NCBI GenBank assembly: GCA_051000395.1 | Contig: JBPCOI010000060.1 | Coordinates: forward strand, 1-39,136 | Origin: JBPCOI01 sp051000395 | Lineage (GTDB): Bacteria > Actinomycetota > Actinomycetes > Mycobacteriales > Jatrophihabitantaceae | DNA length: 39,136 bases | Reading direction: 5' to 3' | Shown: positions 17,036 to 24,391 of the stretch, piece after piece | Position numbering within the stretch: position 1 is the stretch's first letter | Layout of the letters: each line of letters opens with the position of its first letter | Made by a program: the position numbers and the translations under genes | Notes under the pieces: model-generated | What the model was told of the DNA's origin: nothing | What the model saw: only the letters and a program-made list of their open reading frames with translations | Databases searched by the model: none

Positions 17036-18886
17036 CTATCCGCGACCGATGGTGGACGACTCGGACCGGAATCCGGCGCGGATCGACTGCCACAGCGGCT
17101 TGCTCTTATACGGCAGGCAGTCCTCGTAGTAGTACCACCAGAAGTAGCCGCCGACGAAGTATGGGTACGTGATGCCCAGCCCGTAGTAGTGCGCGATCAA
17201 GGACTTCGCCGTCGGCAATGTCTGCGGGGTGGCGGGGTGGTTCATACCGATCTCGCCGAAACCGAGCATCGCGTTTGGGTACAGCCCGTGCAGCTGGGCG
17301 AAGTAGGTCGTCCAGGTCGCGACGCTTGGTCGGCGGCGATGGCAATCGGACTCGTAGTAGGACAGCAGCGCGTAGTCGAGTTCGGCGCGCACCGACGTGG
17401 GGACGTAGCGCTTCGTGAACGCGATCGGGCTCAGTTCGGAGGGACCGTCGCCGCAACCGACGTTGTAATAGAACGTGAGCGCGGTGCGCAGGCCCGCAGC
17501 GTGCACGTCGCGGTATGCGGTGATCAGCCGCTGCGCGACGGCGGAGTAGCTGCCCAGCCAGTCGCCGTTGACCTCGTTGCCGATCTCCCAGGTGTCGACG
17601 CGGCCGCCGAACTCAGCCAGGTAGGACTTCACCCTGGCATCGAACGCCGCGACGCTGATCTTCGTCTCGTCGCTGGAGTCGAGCAGCTCGCCCAGCACGT
17701 AGCTGTGTGGTCGCAGCGCGTCGACCGCGGCGCTGTAGTAGCTCGCCGAGTGCTTGACGTCGAAGTAGATGCGGGTTGTCGGTGTGTCAGGCAGGTGGGT
17801 CTCGCTCTGGACGATCGTGGCGCGGTGGGTGACGTCGTCTACGGTGACGCCGTACAGAGTCGGCCCGGGCATGGTTCGGATGGCGGGTCCGGCGGTGCCG
17901 GGATCTTTCGGGGCGCCGCGGACGATCTCGGAATCGACGATCCGCCACAGGTCGCTGGTCCGGTACGGGACCATGTCCTGGCAGTAGTACCAGTAGAAGT
18001 ATCCGCCGATGTACGCAGGCACCGTGGGCATCCGCTTGGCGTAGTAGTGGTTGAGGGTGAATGCGCGGTCGCTGTGCGTGTCGTCGCCGCCGATCTCGCC
18101 GAAGCCCACCTTGGCGTGGCCGAAGGTGGCCGCGAGGTGGGCGAAGATCGGTGCCCACTGCACGTGCAGGTCGTTGTCGTAGTAGCTGACGAGGGCGTAG
18201 TCGAGACCGGTACGGACCCTGGCCGGCAGGTGGGCGGTGATCCAGTGGAACATCTCGTGCCTGGCCGACTCGCCGCGCTGTCGGTAGAACGTGATGGCGG
18301 TGACCAGGCCCTGGGCATGGGCCAGGTCGTAGGCAGCGGTGATCTCCGCGCCCACGGTGGCCGGAGCGCCGGTCCAGTCGCCGTTCACCTCGTTGCCGAT
18401 CTCCCACACGTCGACCAGGCGGCCGAGCGTGTGGAAGTAGGCCTGCGCGCGCGTCCGGTACCGGCGGGTGTCGAAGGCAGCCAGGTGCGATGAGTCGAGC
18501 AGCTCGCCCATGACGTACGCGACGGGACGTAGCTTCTGGAGCGCGCCGACATACGCTGAGGGGTTCGCGTTCTCGTCGAACACGACGCGCACCGTGGGCT
18601 TGGCGGCAAGGTGCTGCAGTGAGTCGAGGATCTGCGGCAGCCGGTGGTCGAGCTCGGCGAGACCGGGGCGGCCGTCCTGGCCCGGCAAGTAGCCGCAGTC
18701 GAGCGTCACCCCGTACACGGGATGAGGAACCGCTCTGGCACCAAACGGCGCGACCGGCTGGGCGGCTGCGTCCCTACCCGCCGGGGCCGCGGCCGCAACT
18801 GAAGCGAAAGGCGCGCTGGAGAGGACGAGTACCACGCTGAGCAGGGTGGCGGCCGATAGGCAGCCGAAAGTCCGACGGGTACGCAT
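17036..18886 (-). CDS. Secreted protein with two tandem glycosidase-like domains
   Basis: The 616-residue product has an export signal (RRTF, hydrophobic core, Ala-rich cleavage region near residue 35). Two copies of one domain of about 270 residues follow, roughly residues 55-320 and 345-610. Each copy contains VMGELLDSS or VLGELLDSS, the identical WEIGNEVNGDW (near 160 and 431), SYYDND/SYYESD, and GFGEIG (near 260 and 541), ending with Trp/Tyr-rich GGYFYWYY or GGYFWWYY. An Asn-Glu pair and a later Glu at the ends of strands resemble the acid/base and nucleophile of clan GH-A glycosidases. I do not recognise a named family. It is the last gene of the left arm of the amino-sugar locus, nine bases after the AAC(3)-like gene. 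A role in degrading an extracellular glycan is inferred. Confidence 0.75.
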   Translation of the reverse strand: MRTRRTFGCLSAATLLSVVLVLSSAPFASVAAAAPAGRDAAAQPVAPFGARAVPHPVYGVTLDCGYLPGQDGRPGLAELDHRLPQILDSLQHLAAKPTVRVVFDENANPSAYVGALQKLRPVAYVMGELLDSSHLAAFDTRRYRTRAQAYFHTLGRLVDVWEIGNEVNGDWTGAPATVGAEITAAYDLAHAQGLVTAITFYRQRGESARHEMFHWITAHLPARVRTGLDYALVSYYDNDLHVQWAPIFAHLAATFGHAKVGFGEIGGDDTHSDRAFTLNHYYAKRMPTVPAYIGGYFYWYYCQDMVPYRTSDLWRIVDSEIVRGAPKDPGTAGPAIRTMPGPTLYGVTVDDVTHRATIVQSETHLPDTPTTRIYFDVKHSASYYSAAVDALRPHSYVLGELLDSSDETKISVAAFDARVKSYLAEFGGRVDTWEIGNEVNGDWLGSYSAVAQRLITAYRDVHAAGLRTALTFYYNVGCGDGPSELSPIAFTKRYVPTSVRAELDYALLSYYESDCHRRRPSVATWTTYFAQLHGLYPNAMLGFGEIGMNHPATPQTLPTAKSLIAHYYGLGITYPYFVGGYFWWYYYEDCLPYKSKPLWQSIRAGFRSESSTIGRG

Positions 18887-18895
18887 GTGCTCTCC

Positions 18896-19729
18896 TCACA
18901 GTGGTCGCAGGTCACCCGGCGACGTGGATCGGTCAGTCACGACGTCGGCCGGTTGGCAGCGCGGGGACTCGCGCGCGGAGGGCGCGCCGAGGACGATGTC
19001 GGGGTTTGCGCGGATCAGTGGCAGCAGCAGGTCGCTGGCCGTCGCCGCGTCGACGAGGCGGACCTCCGCGCTTCCCACGCGCCCGTAGCCGATGGCGCCA
19101 CCATCGCGCAACACGGGTTCCAGGCTGGGGAAGTCGCGCTCCTCGTAGTGGGGGTCGTTGGTGTGGCGCTGGCTCGCAACTGTGAGGGTCGAGCCGTCCG
19201 CTGTCAGCACGGCCAGGTCCTCGGACCGGTTGAACAACCACGGCACCTCTGCCCACTCTTCGAACGCGTGCATCAGCGTGAACGACTCGAGGCCCACGCC
19301 GATGAGCAGGACCTGACCGGCGGCCGCGACGAGCCGCCCGTAGGGCGACGAGTGACTGCAGGGCGTGCTGCGCAGTTCGTGACCGCGGCAGAATTCCACG
19401 GCTCCCCGTCCGAGCGCGGCGACGCTGTGCGTGGGGTGCAGGCTGCGGACCGCCGATGGCCTGCGCCGCAGCTCCTCGGTGATCAGACCCGTCGTGGAGG
19501 GGCTGAGCGTTTCGTGAAACACCGGCTGGTCGGAGCCCACGGTCGACCAGGTGTGGGTCGGCATGATCAGCAGTCCGTCGGGCCCGATCACCTCGAGCAA
19601 CGCGTCGACGACGGCGTGCGCGCCGCCACGGACAACGCCCAGCGAGGACAGCGACGAATGCACCAGCACGGCGCCGCCGCGGGTCACGCCGAGGTTGGAG
19701 AAGCACTCGACTAGGTCACGCTCGGTCAC
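18896..19729 (-). CDS. AAC(3)-family N-acetyltransferase
   Basis: The 277-residue product has the AAC(3)/Antibiotic_NAT fold markers: LGVTRGGAVLVHSSLSSLG near residue 15, PTHTWS near 60, HPTHSVAALG near 105, and SPYGRLVAAAGQVLLIGVG followed by an HAFEE segment near 155-180. Classical members acetylate the 3-amino group of aminoglycosides with acetyl-CoA. I chose GTG 19729 because family members begin with VTxxDLVxxLxxLGV just as here. An ATG at 19792 would overlap the binding-protein stop and add 21 residues through a strong hairpin. Set in an amino-sugar uptake operon, its acceptor may be a hexosamine rather than a drug; that is inference. Confidence 0.82.
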   Translation of the reverse strand: MTERDLVECFSNLGVTRGGAVLVHSSLSSLGVVRGGAHAVVDALLEVIGPDGLLIMPTHTWSTVGSDQPVFHETLSPSTTGLITEELRRRPSAVRSLHPTHSVAALGRGAVEFCRGHELRSTPCSHSSPYGRLVAAAGQVLLIGVGLESFTLMHAFEEWAEVPWLFNRSEDLAVLTADGSTLTVASQRHTNDPHYEERDFPSLEPVLRDGGAIGYGRVGSAEVRLVDAATASDLLLPLIRANPDIVLGAPSARESPRCQPADVVTDRSTSPGDLRPL

Positions 19730-19743
19730 CAGTGGCCGCTCAT

Positions 19744-19768
19744 CCTCGCCCGCTGGTAGCGGGCGAGG
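19744..19768 (-). promoter_or_regulatory. Stable hairpin between binding-protein and AAC(3)-like genes
   Basis: An 11-base-pair perfect stem, CCTCGCCCGCT paired with AGCGGGCGAGG around a three-base loop, lies between the binding-protein stop (19785) and the preferred start of the AAC(3)-like gene. It has no U-tract, so it is not a standard terminator. Such intercistronic hairpins often protect the upstream binding-protein mRNA and lower expression of downstream genes. It would be coding if the start at 19792 were used. Confidence 0.55.
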
Positions 19769-19784
19769 AGGCAGCCTGGACCCG

Positions 19785-21449
19785 CTAGCCATGCGGCTGC
19801 AGGCGGAGGACCACGATCTCGTTCTCCGGTCCATAGGCTGGCCACGCGTAGGGATCCTGGGCCGACGGGAAGCCGGTGAAGTGCCGGGTGGACCATTCCG
19901 CCTGGACCGCGTTGTAGAACAGCGGGATCACCGGCACCTGGGTAACCATGATCGTCTGCAGCTGGTGGATCGCGGCGGCCTGTATCTGCTGGGAGTTCGT
20001 CGCGGCGAAGCTCGCCAGGGCGTTGGCCGATGCGGCACTGTTCCAGCGTTCCGGGTCGCTGACCGAGGCCTTTCCGACCGGAGCGTAGTTGCGGCTGTCC
20101 AGCAATGAATAGGCGTAGTAGGGCGTCGGCCCGATGTTGGTGAAGGCGAAGGACATGTCGAACGAACCGTTGGCGATGGCCGACGTGTACAGCGACACCG
20201 AGACGCCCCGAACGGAGACGGCGATGCCGATGGCGCGAAGGTTCTGGACCACGATCTGGCTGTCGGACATCCAGTCGGTGTAGCTGGACGGCAACGTCAG
20301 CGTGAACGACAGGCGCTGTCCGGTCGGCGTCGTCCGGACGCCGTCGGCTCCCTTCCTGAAACCGGCGCCGTCGAGCACCGCGTTGGCGTCGGTGAGGTTC
20401 TGCGCGTAGCGCAGGGACGCGTACTCGGGCGCGAGGTAGCTCTGCTGGGCGGGCAGCACGAGACCGGTCGGTGTCATGTCGGGCGCAGCCTCGCCCTGCT
20501 CGCCGACCTTGACGATGAGGTCGCGGTCCAACGCTTCGCTGATCGCCTTGCGGACCGGCACCTGGTCGAACGGTGACTTGGCCAGGTTGAGGATCATGGT
20601 CACGACTTCCGAGTCGGGCGGGAACCACGCGTTGTTGTGTTGCGGATCCTTGGCCAGGAACGAAGCCTTGATCTCAGGAATGAAGAAGCCGCCCCATTGC
20701 ATCTGTCCCTGCGCCATCATCTGGACGGCCGTGGTGTTCGAGGCTAGCGCCGGGAGCCGGACGTACGAGACGGCAGGCTTACCCGGCATCCAGTACCGCG
20801 GGTTGCGGGATAGCAAGATCGACTGCGGCGCGAAGGACTTGACGAGGTACGGCCCGGTGCCGACGGGTTTGGGATCGGTGTACGTCGAAGGATTTCGGAC
20901 GGCCGTCCACACGTGCTGCGGAACGATTACCTGCGACGTGAGGTAGTAGAGTTCAGCGTATTCCGGTTTGTCGAATGTGAACGTGACGCTCTGCGGGTTG
21001 GGCGCCGATACGCTCGCGAAATCCACTCCGTTGGTGTTGAGCGCCGGATTCTTCTTGATCAGGTTGAAGGTGTACGCCACGTCCGCGCTGGTGAAGCTCT
21101 GTCCGTCGGACCAGGCGACCTTGGGTCTGAGCGTGAAGGTGATCGATCTGCCGCCGGCCGACCACTGGAAGGACGTGGCCAGCCATGGGTAGTAGCTGTT
21201 GTTCTTGAGCAGGTTCCACTGAAGGAGCGGCTCGTAGACGAAGGTCGGCGTGTCCAGCGCGGACAGCGCGTTCTCCGTCGAGAAGGGGTTGAAGTTGTCG
21301 GTGACGCTGCCGACGGGGGCATCAGCCATCACCAACGTGCTCGAGTTCCCGTTGTCTGCGGAGTTGGCGCCGCCCGTGCAAGCGGCGAGCGCCAGCATGA
21401 GCGCGGCTGCACCGGCCGCACCGGCAAGGAGTGATCGCCGCATGCGCAT
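19785..21449 (-). CDS. Opp/Dpp-type ABC transporter substrate-binding lipoprotein
   Basis: The 554-residue product starts MRMRRSLLAGAAG and has lipobox LALAACTGG (Cys near residue 24). It is followed by an SBP_bac_5 domain with FVYEPLLQWN, LRPKVAWSDGQSFTSADVAYTF, VGTGPYLVKSF and VRKAISEALDRDLIVKVG. This family binds peptides but also many oligosaccharides. The surrounding amino-sugar genes and the many aromatic residues favour a glycan ligand. It is the only binding protein for the permease and ATPase genes on the other side of the divergent promoter. The start is fixed by the lipoprotein signal and an AAAGG nearby; the open frame upstream to 21590 lies inside the preceding gene. Confidence 0.9.
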   Translation of the reverse strand: MRMRRSLLAGAAGAAALMLALAACTGGANSADNGNSSTLVMADAPVGSVTDNFNPFSTENALSALDTPTFVYEPLLQWNLLKNNSYYPWLATSFQWSAGGRSITFTLRPKVAWSDGQSFTSADVAYTFNLIKKNPALNTNGVDFASVSAPNPQSVTFTFDKPEYAELYYLTSQVIVPQHVWTAVRNPSTYTDPKPVGTGPYLVKSFAPQSILLSRNPRYWMPGKPAVSYVRLPALASNTTAVQMMAQGQMQWGGFFIPEIKASFLAKDPQHNNAWFPPDSEVVTMILNLAKSPFDQVPVRKAISEALDRDLIVKVGEQGEAAPDMTPTGLVLPAQQSYLAPEYASLRYAQNLTDANAVLDGAGFRKGADGVRTTPTGQRLSFTLTLPSSYTDWMSDSQIVVQNLRAIGIAVSVRGVSVSLYTSAIANGSFDMSFAFTNIGPTPYYAYSLLDSRNYAPVGKASVSDPERWNSAASANALASFAATNSQQIQAAAIHQLQTIMVTQVPVIPLFYNAVQAEWSTRHFTGFPSAQDPYAWPAYGPENEIVVLRLQPHG

Positions 21450-21453
21450 CTGA

Positions 21454-22410
21454 CTACCTTTCTTCGCCGAGGCGGACGTGCTCGCCCTTGCAGTACTCCA
21501 GGTAGCGCTCGAACAGCGATCGCGCCGACGGCCACATGGAGTGCGGGCTGAGGAAGTGCGAGAACTCGAAGGTGATCGCCTTGCTGACATACGGCTCGGC
21601 GAGGGTGAGCTTGTTGACGAGCTTTCGCCATTCGATCGGTGGAAAACTGATCGGCATGTCCCGGTCGAAGGTCTCCACGTTCGTCCACAGCTCGATGTGG
21701 TGGCGATCGGCGGCAGCCCGGCACGCGCTGAGGAACTCGGACAGGTTCAGCTCGTAGGTGGTGCCGTCCTGGAAGGCGCAGTGGGTGACCAACCCGTCGT
21801 ACCGTTCGAAGATCTCATCCCATTGCCGGACCTGCTCGTCGACGCTGAGCAGCGGCAGACGGCCGCGGTCGTCGTCCGCCGCGTCGGCGTCAAGGCGGCC
21901 GTTCCAGTACGGCGAGACCAGGACGGGCAGGTCGGCGATGCCGCGGACTTCCTCCGCGAGCGCGGTGTTGATGTCGATGATCCGGTTGCTCGTGTCGGCT
22001 GTCTCGTGCGGCAGGTACCAGCCCCGGAAGGAATCGTGTCCGCCGTAGCGGTCCCAGGCCTCCCGGGCGAACTCCCGGTTGATTGCGACCTCGGTGAGCC
22101 AGTCGTAGCGGTTCCAGTAGTAACCCGAGTCGTAGAGCCCGAGGAAGAACCGCAGTCCTCGCTCGTCGCACAGCCCGAGGAAGAGCTCGACCATGTCCGC
22201 GTAGACGGGCAGCGTGGCAACGCGTCGGGCGATCACGGCCGAGGGGTAGGACATCCGCTCGCCCCACCCGGCGCGGATGAGCACCACCGTGTCCAGGCCG
22301 ATCTCGGCGAAGGTGTCGAACTCGCGCTCCCAGTCGGCCCGTCCCCAGTTGTGCGCGGGGATATCGCAGGTCACCTCGTCGAGGAAGGTCCCGGTGATGG
22401 TGAGGGGCAT
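21454..22410 (-). CDS. DUF4434-type protein, putative glycoside hydrolase
   Basis: The 318-residue product begins PLTITGTFLDEVTCDIPAHNWG and continues with a TIM-barrel-like series: FDTFAEIGLDTVVLIRAGW, CDERGLRFFLGLYDSGYYW, FRGWYLPHETADTSNRI, VLVSPYWNGRL, YDGLVTHCAFQDGT, ELWTNVETFDRD, and KAITFEFSHFLSPHS. This matches my knowledge of the DUF4434 group, thought to be glycosidase-like and seen in glycan-use loci. There is no signal peptide, so it probably acts on imported oligosaccharides. It is first in the left arm, with only four bases before the binding-protein RBS region. The conserved acids in GWYLPHETAD and NVETFDRD are candidate catalytic residues. Confidence 0.72.
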   Translation of the reverse strand: MPLTITGTFLDEVTCDIPAHNWGRADWEREFDTFAEIGLDTVVLIRAGWGERMSYPSAVIARRVATLPVYADMVELFLGLCDERGLRFFLGLYDSGYYWNRYDWLTEVAINREFAREAWDRYGGHDSFRGWYLPHETADTSNRIIDINTALAEEVRGIADLPVLVSPYWNGRLDADAADDDRGRLPLLSVDEQVRQWDEIFERYDGLVTHCAFQDGTTYELNLSEFLSACRAAADRHHIELWTNVETFDRDMPISFPPIEWRKLVNKLTLAEPYVSKAITFEFSHFLSPHSMWPSARSLFERYLEYCKGEHVRLGEER

Positions 22411-22431
22411 TGTGTGTGCCGTTCTGTCAGT

Positions 22432-22447
22432 GGTGGCCTAGACCAGT
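22432..22447. promoter_or_regulatory. DasR-like operator, left arm
   Basis: GGTGGCCTAGACCAGT matches the 16-base DasR consensus ACTGGTCTAGACCACT well on one half (AGACCAGT) and five of eight on the other. It lies about nine bases beyond the -10 box of the left-arm promoter, so a bound GntR regulator would block the transcription start. Its good half is the exact inverse of the good half of the site at 22592-22607 (shared CTAGACCAGTG / CACTGGTCTAG). Confidence 0.65.
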
Positions 22448-22455
22448 GCTACATT

Positions 22456-22484
22456 CTTATAGCAGGTTGCTGCTCTACCGTCAA
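22456..22484 (-). promoter_or_regulatory. Sigma-70-type promoter of the DUF4434/binding-protein arm
   Basis: On the minus strand TTGACG (22484-22479) and TATAAG (22461-22456) are separated by 17 bases, close to the TTGACA-17-TATAAT consensus. This is the clearest promoter in the window. The predicted start falls near 22449, at the DasR-like site. Confidence 0.7.
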
Positions 22485-22513
22485 GCACACCGGCTGATGC
22501 ATCGGTGCGCGTG

Positions 22514-22549
22514 GCAATCGCTCGCCTCACAGGGAAGATCGGCGATTGC
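22514..22549. repeat. Inverted repeat in the divergent promoter region
   Basis: GCAATCGC at 22514-22521 and GCGATTGC at 22542-22549 form an eight-base perfect inverted repeat with a 20-base centre. It sits upstream of the -35 boxes of both divergent promoters. It could be a site for a second regulator such as a global carbon regulator; no family is recognised. The 242-base gap 22411-22652 holds only this and the promoter and operator sites listed. Confidence 0.4.
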
Positions 22550-22574
22550 GGTGATCTGGGTGCGGTGACCTGCG

Positions 22575-22604
22575 TTGACCGTTCACACATCACTGGTCTA
22601 GACT
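22575..22604 (+). promoter_or_regulatory. Sigma-70-type promoter of the gntR-nagA operon
   Basis: TTGACC at 22575-22580 and TAGACT at 22599-22604 are 18 bases apart. The -10 box lies inside the DasR-like site at 22592-22607, so binding there would exclude RNA polymerase and autoregulate the operon. Confidence 0.6.
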
Positions 22605-22607
22605 TCC
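22592..22607. promoter_or_regulatory. DasR-like operator, right arm
   Basis: ACTGGTCTAGACTTCC matches the DasR consensus fully in the left half (ACTGGTCT) and in the first four bases of the right half. It overlaps the -10 box of the rightward promoter. The first gene of that operon encodes a DasR/NagR-like repressor, so the regulator and site are a natural pair. Confidence 0.65.
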
Positions 22608-22652
22608 GCTCCACCTGATCATGTGTCGGATGCTTGAGAACGGAGGACCCTG

Positions 22653-23423
22653 GTGTCGCCGCAGCGCAGCGAGTCCGCCGGTCGAGCCGACAGCGGCCGG
22701 GTGGTCGCAGGTACCGCGACCAAGCATTCGCAGCTACGCGACAGCCTGTTGCAGCTGATCATGGAGGACTCCAGCCGGGGCCGAATGCTGCCGTCGGAGC
22801 GTGAGCTGGCCAGCGCCTACGGTGTCAGTCGGATGACCATGCGCCAGGTCGTCGAGGAGTTTGCGGACAGCGGTTACGTCTACAGGGTGCAGGGCCTCGG
22901 CACGTTCGTCGATCGGCCGCAGGTGTCGAAGTCTCTGCTGCTGACGTCGTTCACCGAGGACATGCTTGCGCGGGGCCTGCGTCCCGGCTCTCGGGTGCTC
23001 GAGGTGCGCGAGCGAGCCGCTGGAGCGGCCACCGGCAGCGATTTGCAGCTCAGCCCGGTCGAGCCGGTGGTGTACGTGCGCCGGGTCCGGCTCGCCGACG
23101 ATGTGCCGATGTGCCTGGAGACCATTGAGATACCGGCACGGCTAGTCCCGGGGTTGCGCGAGCTGCCGCTGACCGGATCGATGTACAACCTGCTGGCCAC
23201 CCGCTACCGGATCCGCATCGCGCACGCCGAGCAGCGCATCCGGGCGACCGTTCTCGACTCCGAGGAGGCCGATCTGCTCGAGGTGCCTGCCCTGTCGCCG
23301 GCGATGCTCGTGGAACGGGTCAGCAGCGACCGGGCGGGCAGGTCGGTCGAGCGGGCGCGGTCGCTCTACCGCGGTGATCGCTACGACTTCCGGGTCGCCG
23401 TCGACCGACGGACGCGGGGCTGA
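22653..23423 (+). CDS. GntR-family (HutC/DasR-NagR type) repressor
   Basis: The 256-residue product has an N-terminal winged helix (HSQLRDSLLQLIMEDSSRGRMLPSERELASAYGVSRMTMRQVVEEF..GYVYRVQGLGTFV, about residues 24-90). A UTRA effector domain follows (LLLTSFTEDMLARGLRPGSRV, then VYVRRVRLADDVPMCLETIEIP, and YNLLATRYRIRIAHAEQRI). This is the layout of NagR and DasR, which sense glucosamine-6-phosphate or N-acetylglucosamine-6-phosphate. It starts at GTG 22653 with GGAGGA five bases upstream. It heads the operon and its stop overlaps the ROK kinase start (TGATG). Two DasR-like sites lie in the promoter region before it. Confidence 0.9.
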   Translation: MSPQRSESAGRADSGRVVAGTATKHSQLRDSLLQLIMEDSSRGRMLPSERELASAYGVSRMTMRQVVEEFADSGYVYRVQGLGTFVDRPQVSKSLLLTSFTEDMLARGLRPGSRVLEVRERAAGAATGSDLQLSPVEPVVYVRRVRLADDVPMCLETIEIPARLVPGLRELPLTGSMYNLLATRYRIRIAHAEQRIRATVLDSEEADLLEVPALSPAMLVERVSSDRAGRSVERARSLYRGDRYDFRVAVDRRTRG

Positions 23424-24391
23424 TGACGACGCTGGCCGCCGGGCTCGACATCGGCGGCACGAAGCTGGGCGCCGCTCTTGTCGAGCGTTCCGGGGCGGTG
23501 CGCGTTCGTCGCCTGACGCGCAGCCCAGCCGATGCCGGCCCGGAAGCGATGATCGCCGCTGCGACCGAGCTCATGGAGCGGCTGACTGCGGCGGGCAGGG
23601 TCACGCCGGTCGCGCTGGGGGTGGCCACGGCTGGCGTCGTCGACGTCGACCGCGGCGTGATCCGCTCGGCGGGCGCGACGATCCGGGACTGGGCCGGCAC
23701 GCAGCTCGGCTCAAGACTGGCAGCCAACACAGGCTTGGCGACAGTGGTGCACAACGACGTCAACGCGATCGCCGTCGCGGAGATCCGCTTCGGCGCAGCC
23801 CGCGGGGCGGATTCAGCGCTGGTTGTCGCGTTCGGGACCGGGGTGGGCGGCGCCTTGGTGATCGGCGGTCGCGTCCACCGCGGTCGGACCGACACGGCTG
23901 GCGAGTTCGGTCATCTCACCGTCGACCTGCATGCCGCGGACGAACTCGGGCCGGTCTGCAATTGCGGCGCTCGGGGCCATCTGGAAACCCTCGTGTCGGG
24001 CCCGGCGATTGCCGGACAGTACGCGAGGGCGGCCGGGCTGCCGATTCTTCCGAGCCTTGAGGACGTCGGCATGGCGTGCCGACGGGGAGAGCAAATCGCC
24101 CTTCATGCCGTTGGCGCCGCCGGCGCGCTGGCCGGCCGCGCGCTGGCCGGCCTCGTCAACGCCGTCGACCCTGACGTGGTCGTCCTCGTGGGCGGAGTGC
24201 TCGGTCTCGGACGGCACTTCGTCGACCCCGTCATCCAGGCCCTGCGGGAGTCGGCGTTGCCCGGACCGAGCACGGTGCCCGTGCGGCTGGGCGCGCTCGG
24301 CCCGGACGCCGGAGTCGTTGGCGCTGCCGTCACCGCATTCGATCACGTGCTGGGGCGGCCCCAGCCGTGTGGCGCGAGCAAGGAGCAGTGA
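23423..24391 (+). CDS. ROK-family sugar kinase, probable N-acetylmannosamine/GlcNAc kinase
   Basis: The 322-residue product starts with the ATP phosphate-1 loop LAAGLDIGGTKLGAALVE. It contains HNDVNAIAVAEIRFGAARG with the catalytic Asp (near residue 112), FGTGVGGALVIGGRVHRG, EFGHLTVD and the zinc-site segment CNCGARGHLETLVSG. In the last motif the third ligand is His where many ROK proteins have Cys. ROK kinases phosphorylate glucose, GlcNAc or ManNAc at C6. Because the next gene is a ManNAc-6-phosphate epimerase, ManNAc (NanK role) or GlcNAc is the most likely substrate. It overlaps the genes on both sides by one base (TGATG). Confidence 0.88.
   Translation: MTTLAAGLDIGGTKLGAALVERSGAVRVRRLTRSPADAGPEAMIAAATELMERLTAAGRVTPVALGVATAGVVDVDRGVIRSAGATIRDWAGTQLGSRLAANTGLATVVHNDVNAIAVAEIRFGAARGADSALVVAFGTGVGGALVIGGRVHRGRTDTAGEFGHLTVDLHAADELGPVCNCGARGHLETLVSGPAIAGQYARAAGLPILPSLEDVGMACRRGEQIALHAVGAAGALAGRALAGLVNAVDPDVVVLVGGVLGLGRHFVDPVIQALRESALPGPSTVPVRLGALGPDAGVVGAAVTAFDHVLGRPQPCGASKEQ

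Noticed and set aside
17000..18493. Long plus-strand open frame (497 codons) opposite the secreted double-domain gene
   Set aside because: It is the antisense shadow of a high-GC gene: Val/Arg/Gly-rich, no recognisable domain, whereas the minus strand has a signal peptide and two repeated domains.
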